Below are positions 38,401 through 48,083 of a DNA stretch of 64,000 nucleotides, in pieces. A program made the translations under genes and the position numbers. Source of the DNA: Centroberyx gerrardi (Eukaryota; Chordata; Actinopteri; Beryciformes; Berycidae); NCBI RefSeq assembly GCF_048128805.1, contig NC_136000.1:10627354-10691353 (forward strand), read 5' to 3'. Each line of letters starts with the position of its first letter. The stretch's first letter is position 1. Below the pieces are notes generated by a model that worked only from the letters and a program-made list of their open reading frames with translations, had not been told where the DNA came from and ran no database searches.

Positions 38401-41400
38401 GCTTTAGGTGGCAAGAAAACTGAGTCATGCAATATTTGAAAATAATTCTTGGTGCTTGTTTTAACCTGACATTACATTGAGTGCCAGAAGGTTCACACAA
38501 TCACAGAAAGTATTAAAAAGTCAATTTAGAATATGTTTTTTTTTTTTACTGACAACTTGCCTGATTTTTGAATTGTTGTCATGCTGTAAACCACCCCCAT
38601 CTGGTACTAAAATAAAACAAACACTAAGAACTATATGGCAATTCTATTTGACTCAGGTCTGGGTGGTAATTGTCAAATAGGATTTCTGGAATGTTACTTC
38701 TCAAAACGTGAATGAGAGTAATAGCAAAATCGGTTCCTCTCTCCTTTCCTCCAAATCTCAGAGTCATTCCTGGAGTACCTGAACCAGTCGACGGCGTTCT
38801 GCAGCCAGTTTGAGAATGGCCAGTGGTATTGCTATGTCCTGCTGATCCTCTTCACCTTCGCCCTGCCTGTGGGCATCCTGGGAAACATAGCAGCACTAAT
38901 CAACTACACTTGCTTCAGGAAAACGTCGAGCACCAGCAATATTTTCCTGTTGAACTTGGCCCTGTGCGACTCCGCCTGGATCCTCACCCTCCCCTTCAAT
39001 ATCTACTTCAGCCTGCAGAGGCCCTACCTCAAAGACATCCAGATCTTCTGCCAGTTCAAGAAGATCTGCTTCAACATCAACATATATGGCAGCATCCTCT
39101 TCCTCACTCTCATCAGTTTCGACCGGTACGCTGGGACCGTGCACCCCATCAGCTCTCTGCGGTGGTGGGATGTGGGAAAAGCCAAGTTATGCTCAGCCTG
39201 CACATGGGTGGTGCTCGTCCTGGGTTCCATCCCCGACTTGTTTGTAACCTTCGCCATCCGGCGGCCGGGAAACGTCACTGTGTGCATGGACCACATCCAG
39301 GGCCCCTTTGTCTACGTCAAGACCATCACTATTATCAGAACATTAGTGGTCTTCATCCTGCCCTTCAGCGTCATGCTGGCTTTTTACGCGATGACGGTGC
39401 GTGTGCTGAGGCGTCTCCCGAGCAGCAGGAGGCGCAGGGGAGAGCAGCGGGCGGGAGGGAAGCCCATGCGGCTCATCACTGCCGCCCTGCTCGTCTTTGT
39501 GGTCTCCTTCGTGCCCTACCACGTCATGATCATCACCCTGGTGTTCATGAGGATCCGCGACCAGGTGACGCCGTCGAACACCAGCGTCCTCTACGCCTCC
39601 TACGAGTTCTTTGAGGCGATATGCAGCGTGAGCAGCTGCCTGGACCCGGTGCTGTACATCCTGGCTAGCGAGAAGTTCCAGAGGAGGCTGCTGGCCTTGA
39701 GAAGAGACCAGTACAGGAGGATGTGCTGCAGAGCCAGCAGGAGGGTTGGGGTGATTGGGTGATTGAGTAGATTTGATGCATGATTTTACAGCTAATTTCA
39801 CTTGTTAACTTAAGTGCCTTTGGCTGTATCACTATCAGGCATAGGCCGGTATCAAATGTTAATGGTGCAATTATCTTGGCCAAAAATATGCTAGTAAACT
39901 GTATTATTATGGAATTTACAGAAATTACTGTAGCTGAAAAAATGCCAAAACTAGGTAAAATCGCTGCATGTTTTGCATAACAAAAACACTTTTTATTTTA
40001 CTGATATTGTAATAAAATCTTCACACAATTGCACACTGAACACTATAATGAACATATAGCATTTGTTCTGTTTAGATATTCATATTTGAATTTATACATT
40101 GACAATGGTAAAGTCAGACTCAATGTTAGTAGCCATAGCAGTAAAAATTGGCAGCGGTCTCATCCCCATTCATGCTTTTACAGCTGTATATAGTGAAATC
40201 AGTATACAGTCCACTTCTCATTGACAGTCATTGTCAAAAGAGATTAAAATCATTTCCCAATGGAGTTCAATTTATGTTTCAGTTGAGATGAAAAGTATAA
40301 GTTATTGATTGAATGTACTGATTTATTGATTCATGGTCCCTGTGCGGTTAAGTCTGACTTTAAATCACCTCTGGAATAAGAGAAGAGCATAGCTGAGTGA
40401 ATACAACATCCTATTTTTCATTTTCAACAGCAGTGGGATTAAATCCTGTTGTGGTCTTATCATCGCAGCCCTGCAAACAGCCCACAAACAGCCCACAAAC
40501 ACCTCCTGATCAAATATGTTGCTTGTAGTGCAGTGAACCAGACACTAGACATGGAAAAAGGTGATCAAAATGAACCAGTCACGATGAAAGAAGCAAACAC
40601 TGGGCTTTGAAAAACCAAAACATGGCTCTTGTTTGGTCAAATGTTGATTCTTGAACCATTGATATCATTGTCTTTCGATCGCAGTCACTCCTCCTTCTAT
40701 TACAGCCATGCAGTTGAGCACACATTTTAGGGTCCAATGTGTAGGTCTACCGTATCCTGTTTTCCTGTTTCAGCATAAGAACACACTGGCACTCCTTAGG
40801 GATCCTAATGAACCCTCTTTCTCAAAAACAAACCCAGAGTGCCTGAGCCTGAGCTATGGCTTTGCCTGGATCTTAGCATGTACACAACCGCAACCCCATC
40901 CATCACACAGCCGGCTGTGTCGCTGAGCTACAGCGTCACCGCGGGCTTGGGAATAGCCATGACGACGGTCGCTAGGGTCCCCAGAGCTGTAGCCCCCTGT
41001 AACTGGGTGTCTGGATAATAAATCAGAGGTGGGAAGTGACAGCAGCACTCCCTGCACAGGGAGACTGCAGCACGGAGAGGCGAGACACAGAGAGCCGGCT
41101 ACTGGGCCAAACCACTGTACCTGTTCCCGTCAGCGGCTTGTTGAATCATTTCCTTTTGTTATTTATGGTTTGGCTCCGGACCAAAGGACTCATACATATT
41201 AAGTAAATAAGCAATTTCCTTTTGGCTCTTTTCCTTTGTTTGCCCACTCTCGTCATTATTGCTCTGTCTTTGTCTCGCTCTCTGCTCTGCAAACACCTGT
41301 GCGTTTTATCCTTTATTGCAAGCAGATGGACAGTGCAGGGAGTTCACTCCATGAGCAAAGCCCATGTTTAATGACATCTTTGAGGTTGTGAAACAAATGT

Positions 41401-42701
41401 AGGGTAGAGATTACCTATCGAGCCAGACTGCTGTTTGGATCTCTGTGTAAGTAATTCTGTTGAATTGGGGGCTACAGAAGACACTCACGACACTAACAAA
41501 TCTGCAGTTACAATTCTCTTGAACTAACTAACAGCAGAAATACACACCCACTCAAAACAACATCTTGTAGACACGGCAGGAGTGTTGGATAGTGCCGTGG
41601 ATTCGCGAACAGCAACACAACCACACACATAAACACACATCAACACTGCACTGAAATGCATCAAAGACATCAACATCTAGACAGCGGCTCCGTGTGGTGA
41701 GGCAGCACTATAAATTACAGCTGTAGGGGCAAAGCTGGGCCCTGGCACCAGAGCAATATCTATTATTTACAGAGGAGGGGGCAGCTTCTGAGGCCAACTA
41801 AAAGGGAGAGGCCCAACGTGATGGACAGTGTAAAACATACTGCTCTACAGAGTGCCATATGTTGTAGGAGGCTGAATACTCCTCCAGGACTCTCATCCAG
41901 CACATGAGGCAGATAACCATGCAGATACTTGGAGATCAGCCCTTTGGATCAGTCCAGCTGAAGCTGGCATTTGGAATTCCTTGGCGACATGAACAGGAAC
42001 GTCAGGAACAGCATCAAAAGTATCCACACAAATAGATGGAGATTCACAAGTATATTTAAATCTAAAAATGCAATTAAGTTTAAGGACTGTGAATATGGTT
42101 AAGCTAATGCAAATAGACCTGTTTGTGTGAAAGTATTAATATATATATATAAAAAGTGTTAAAAACTGTTTATGCATAAATAAATAAAGTTAAGCATATA
42201 CTCAGTTTACATGTTTTTCAAATGATGGGTTACAGATACAAATCCATCTGCATTTATTTGTCCATTGTGCATATATGACTGAAAATATAATATAGTACAC
42301 ATATTTATTCACAAATGTTAATTCAGTTTACATGTTTTTTGAATAGTAGGTTACAGATACAAATACCTGTGCATTTATTTGTGCAATGTGTTTTAAACAT
42401 GCGGTGTCTGACATATATTCCTGAGTTGAGTGATATTTGTTTTGCCTCCATTTGAAACTGCTTGATCCCCATACAAACCACACACTACATACACACACTA
42501 TACACAAAACACACACAGACACAGAAAATAGTCCCGACCATACACACTTATGCATAAATGCCAAGATACCCACACGCACTCTCAACTGCCACACAATCAC
42601 ACACTCAAACACCCCACAGCCTCCCACACAAATACAAGCACACACAAACACACACATTCACACATGCACAGACAGCCCCACATCCACCCACCCACCCACT
42701 C

Positions 42702-42738
<37 letters not shown>

Positions 42739-42907
42739 TAACTTTAACCCCTAGCCACAGTGCCATACATAAGCCATCTCAGCCCTTGCACAGCACAGTA
42801 ATAACACATGACAGAACCCAGATGGCATCCTCCAGGCTACAATCATCAGGATCAGGGAAAGGCAAGGAGAGGCACTCAACTACAGAACAACCAAAGATAT
42901 CACTCTC

Positions 42908-42971
<64 letters not shown>

Positions 42972-45900
42972 TCAGAGCTCGGCAGGAGGGCCACTGATGT
43001 CAGAGATGGGACATCTCTGTGATCAAAGCAAACAGAATCTCGCATTACAGTCGTCTTCTCTTGTTCTGTTCACACTATTCTGAGGCTTCCAGTGACTCAT
43101 CGAGGGCAAAGATGAACGGCCAATGTTTGATTCGGTGTAAGTGTCAGTAATAGTATGCGAGGTAGGGCCTAATCCGGTTAGGATGGCTTTCCACGTGGCT
43201 CGAAATTACCCTTCAATTTACCTTTTAGAATTCACACAGCCTTGGAGAGAGATAGGTGAATGTATTATGTTAATCTACTGTAGGGACTGAGGCAGCACAA
43301 AAGGGAACGAGAAGCAGTTCGCCTTCCTCATTATGGAGATGGGCAGTTATTTACAGTGAAGGCGGACTGGAAACCTGAGTGCTGCGGTGCTGCGTCATCG
43401 CAGAGGGGAAAACAAGCAATGAGAAGGTGATGGAGAGTTTGTTATTATTATATCTAAACATTTCTCCAGCTCAATGACAGTGATTCTCAGCTGTTTTACT
43501 TGGACCCCCAGATTCTGTCAAACTACAGAGATGTTACGGCAGAAATATTGTTGTGATTTTTGATTTGGCCAAGTCAATTCAGTGAAAGCCATCTTTTTTC
43601 AGCTTAGAACTTTCTCCAAAATGAATTCATGCCTTCATCTCCTCCCGCCGGGATTACTGTAAATCCTTGTACATTGTATTAGTCGGTCATCCATGTCCTG
43701 CCTGCAAATAGTTCAGATCACTGCTGCCGGGCCTCTAACTGGCTTCAGGAGGAGGAACAACATCACCCTTTTGTTGACTTCTCTTCACTGACTCCCAGTA
43801 TGTTTCAGAATTGATTTTAAAGTAATAATCCGCAACGTTTTTTTATGAATAAATGTTTATTTTGCTACTCTATTGGTTGCTGATACAACACAATAGTGAT
43901 TCAACCTATACCCAGTTCATGGAAGCTTTTACATTTTTTTGTTCTGAACACCAAGTGTCAGGTGGGTCTTTCCCGGGAAATAGATGCACACAGGAAGTGA
44001 TGTCTTTCACGTTTCCAACAGGAGCAACAGCGGTTTGTTTGGAATAAATGGAAGAAGAACTGGGTAATTAGCGTGCGCAGCGATAGCCACCATGGCTGAA
44101 TAGACAAAGAAGAGAGCGCCACCTACAGAAATTCAAACTTCATCAAAAGAAAATCCAAGGAGGACGTCACAGTACACTGAGGGGCGAATTCACAAAGAAT
44201 GGATTGCGGCCGCTAATAGCACCATGAATTGCGCATCATTTGCACCCGCTATTTGCTCCGTCTCAAGGACCGATTCACAAAAGATATTGCGCTAATGATA
44301 TGCCAGCGCAAACACGCCCATAACCTGTTGCAGCTGAGCGCAATTTGCCCCTGTTTTGCGTCTGATTGCAATTACCAATGTGGCAAAGTATAAACGTTGC
44401 CTTTGCGCGAAGAACACAGTAGGCAGGACAATGGCAGAGAGAAAGAGAAAAATGAAATTTTTAGACGGCGAGCTGCAAGTCCTGATGGACAAGGTGCAGA
44501 GGCATTCCTCAAAACTTCAGGCAAGAGATTTAACCGGGACTGCGAGAAACCATATTTGGGATTTAATATCCAAGTCTGTCAGTCTGTCAGTGCTGTGTTT
44601 CCAAACGCACCTTCAGACTGCAAAAGAAGATGGCATGATTTGAAGCGGAGAACAAAGGAGAATGTATTCATTTATTTTTCATGACACAATTGCATCATGT
44701 CACTGCATCCTTTGTTTGTCATTGCATCTCACTGCATCCCAAAATAAACTAGAAGGGCCCCTCGCGAGCGCAGACCTCCGCCAAGGCCAATCCAGTCTTC
44801 TATGATATGCAAATGTGCAAGCGCAACCAATATACGGATCCGCTCCAAAATTTAATGGGTTCTTCCTTGGCCCATGCTACACCCTTCCACGAAGTTTCAT
44901 GAAAATCGGGCCAGTAGTTTTTCCGTAATCCTGCTGACAGACAGACAAACAAAACATAACCTCCTTGGCGGAGGTAATACTGTAAATGAGTTTGAGCGGG
45001 GCTGTCCATGGTGCTGAATCTTTAGGCCAAAATAAAGCCCACTGTGCTGACTAGTGAGATAAGTGAAAATGAAATTGAGTTGTATTGATTGTTTGGTTGT
45101 ACTGATTTATTTGCTTTTGTTGGTGAAGCAATCTGTGTTAAAGTTCTATAGTAATAATAATAATAATGTCAAAATATTATTTACAGACAATTTTATTTTT
45201 TAGGTAACACAAAGGTGGAATTGTTGCAGAGACATTTGCAAGGTCAATTCAATTCAATTCTCAGTTAAATCAACAAGTGATAAAGTCTGGGCGTGACACC
45301 CCTTATAAATGCTTCAGTTACCACCAACTCTCTGAAGACGCTAATAATTTCACTCTAACTGCGTGTGGCAATTAGCGCCGAGCTTTGTGAATTGGACTGT
45401 TTTTGCAATGAGGCTCATTTGCATAGAAAGGGGGCAATTTTGCGCCAAATGTATGCATATTACCTAATTTAAATACGTGCAAATAGCACAGGAGCACCGA
45501 GACGCTATTTGCGTGGCAGCGCAGTTAGCGGGGCATTTCACCCTTTGCGAGTGCTTTGTGAATTAGACGGTTTCTTTTTGTCTTATTTGCACAGGTTTAG
45601 CGTCAGCAAAAGCCGCGCAATCCTTTTGTGAATTCGCCCCTGAGTTACACTGAGTGATCTCTAGGAAGTGCAGAGCAAACACACCACAGCAATGACTGCT
45701 TATCACCAAAGATGTCACCAGGATAAAACAAAAACAATTTTTTTGAATTTTGTGGATTACCACTTTAAGATTCTGATGTTTGTTTTTAAGGCTCTGAATG
45801 GGTTTGGCATTACATATATCTCTGATCTTCCTCCTCCTCATTTGACCTCCTGGACCCTTGGCTTATCGCTCTTGGATGTTCCACCGTCTAGATTTAAGCT

Positions 45901-48038
45901 TACGGGGGATCGTGACTTCGCTGTTGCTGCCTCTGTGGAACAGATTGAGGTCTACTGCTTCTATTGACTCATCAAAACTAATCTCAAAACCTATCTCTAT
46001 TTTTTTAGCCTTTGACTCTGATTGATCTGCCTGTGTGTGTGTTTGTGCAAGTGATTTTAGTCTTTCTGCTTTGTGTTGCTTGTCTGCAGTGTTTTTTCAA
46101 TGCAGTTTTTTCAATCTTCTGTACAGCAATTTGGTGTAAGATGGTTGTTTTAAGTGTGTTTTAGAAATAAACTTGATTTGATAAACTTGCCTTTATTATG
46201 GCATGCTGTGAATGTGTTATTAAGTGTGATTTGTGAGGTGATGCGCTGCGGATTGCTGGGAAGCCTAGAGACCAGTCAGCATTCAGGTGTGGCTGTACCT
46301 CCCTCCCTCTCCCTTCTTTTTGACTGATGTTGCCTGTCTTGGTCCCACTTACTTGCATTTGGAGTCTCATCACACTAAATCACAATGTCTGCTAATCTGT
46401 ATTTCCTAAGGAACCCAAGGCCTTGTATCTGTATGGCATCTGAGTAAAAAACACAAAGGGGGATTTAAAATGATGACCAAATGTTATCATCTAATGGGGT
46501 TTAGGTTGCATTGGCATTAAAAGTGACCCTGTATATTTGTCAGAAACCCATGTTTCTTCAAAATGCTAGCACTTTATTTTCCTTTGTTAGTGAAAAATAT
46601 CTACATTCTGTTGCAAATCCCCCTGATCCCCTGACTGGCCTAAAGGAGTCTGAAGATTGTCCTAGATTGTTGTGATAAAAACTGAAAAGGTGCCTTAATC
46701 TAATCCATGGCTGACTGCAAACAAACCACACGCAAACTGAAATAGACAGCTAGACATAGACACAAACCCTGTGTGACCTACGTTTTAATACAAATGCATA
46801 ATGACAGCCAGGCTCCCACTGAATGACCAGAAGTCATTGGCTACCGCCCACTCGATTAGAGAGCACACATAGCCTTGAGTGGCTGAATGGAACAACATAG
46901 GTTGTTCCTTGAACCTCCAATGCAGTCTTAAACCACATAATCTGTCACAAGCCATTCATCATCTTGAGTTTGTTCTATCTGGTTTGCTATCACAGAAGCA
47001 AAATGCACAACAATACACTCACTGTACATCTGCCTACTCCCTTGGATAACGACAGCAGAACCATTGACAATGTAAAAAAGAAAAAAATGCATGACCAAGA
47101 GAGAATGCAAAATGTATGTATTTAGATAAATTGGTTGATTGATAAATAATTTGATGACATATCTATTGCATTTATATTGTTTATTGTTACTACCCTGTGG
47201 TCAAGTTTGGTTATTATCATTTGAATTTAAATTGTCATTTGAATTGACTTTGATATGGCAATAAGTAGCCCGCTTTTGTATTTCATGCCAATAAAGCGCC
47301 TTTGAATCTGAATTTGAAAAACATGAAAGGGAATAAATAAGGATTGCAAACAACCTATTGTGTCACAAATGGATTTATGTTTGAGTGGGCTAAATCACAT
47401 ATTGCGTTTAGTACAGAACTACATTGCCAGAGGGAGGAGGAGGTGTAATTCACCGTAAAATGTTCAGATTTTCTAGGCCATCATAAATGATAAATGATGC
47501 AGGGAATATGTCAGCTTGCAAAACAATGTCTGGTTCCAATTTTGTGACAAATTGATATGTAGTTAAGTATGATTGCAAATAGCAGGAGCTTGTACAACTA
47601 GACTCCACAATTATGCAAGGCATTGCATTTGTAAAATGGCATCAGAAAACACCTGGCCATGACTGCAGACAATTTTAAAAGCAATAGATTGTGAATGTAG
47701 AGTGCTTTTCCAGGTACTCAGAGCTCTTCACTATACACTACATTGAGCGAAAGTTCACATTCTATACTGAAGTGTTCCCACAGCCTGCCTACATAACAAA
47801 AAACTGGAGAACAGGGGAGATAGTGGATAGTGCGGCTGTGTACTAGAGGCACCATGTTGTGCAGCAGGTCGGCCGTACTGGCTTGTGCCTGTGTGAAAGA
47901 TCTATAATAGATGACAGGTCTTACAGTGGGCCTGGTTCTATAGTACAGCTCTTATGCACAGCCTGACTTTACGATTACGCAACTGCTTTACTAAAATGTA
48001 GCGCGGAACACTTCCACTCTCCAACTCTCAACATCCAG

Positions 48039-48083
<45 letters not shown>

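Larger units (their letters stand above)
44181..45640. mobile_element. Harbinger-like non-autonomous element (1460 bases)
   Basis: Terminal inverted repeats GGGGCGAATTCACAAA-GGATTGCG of about 30 bases; the left end has a four-base insertion relative to the right. TGA at 44178-44180 and 45641-45643 is a three-base target duplication, as known for PIF/Harbinger. Subterminal TTTGTGAATT motifs recur at about 44272, 45384 and 45553. It carries a broken Myb/SANT-like gene, the second protein typical of Harbinger elements, but no DDE transposase. Confidence 0.8.
43817..45768 (+). mobile_element. TTAA-target non-autonomous DNA transposon, copy 2 (interrupted)
   Basis: It begins TTAAAGTAATAATCCGCAACG-like and ends GTGGATTACCACTTTAA, with TTAA at both borders. 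Subtracting the Harbinger-like insertion leaves about 490 bases. It shares its interior, inverted, with 26164-26549. It sits inside the L2 LINE. Confidence 0.8.

Noticed and set aside
38823..39614. 263-codon plus-strand frame overlapping the receptor
   Set aside because: It is the GC-rich shadow of the receptor frame, with low-complexity His/Leu/Arg composition and no membrane topology.
42437..43022. His/Thr-rich frames over CA and CT arrays
   Set aside because: Simple-repeat translation (THTHTH, SLSLSL), as for similar frames at 17.7, 27.9, 35.4, 48.1 and 59.5 kb.
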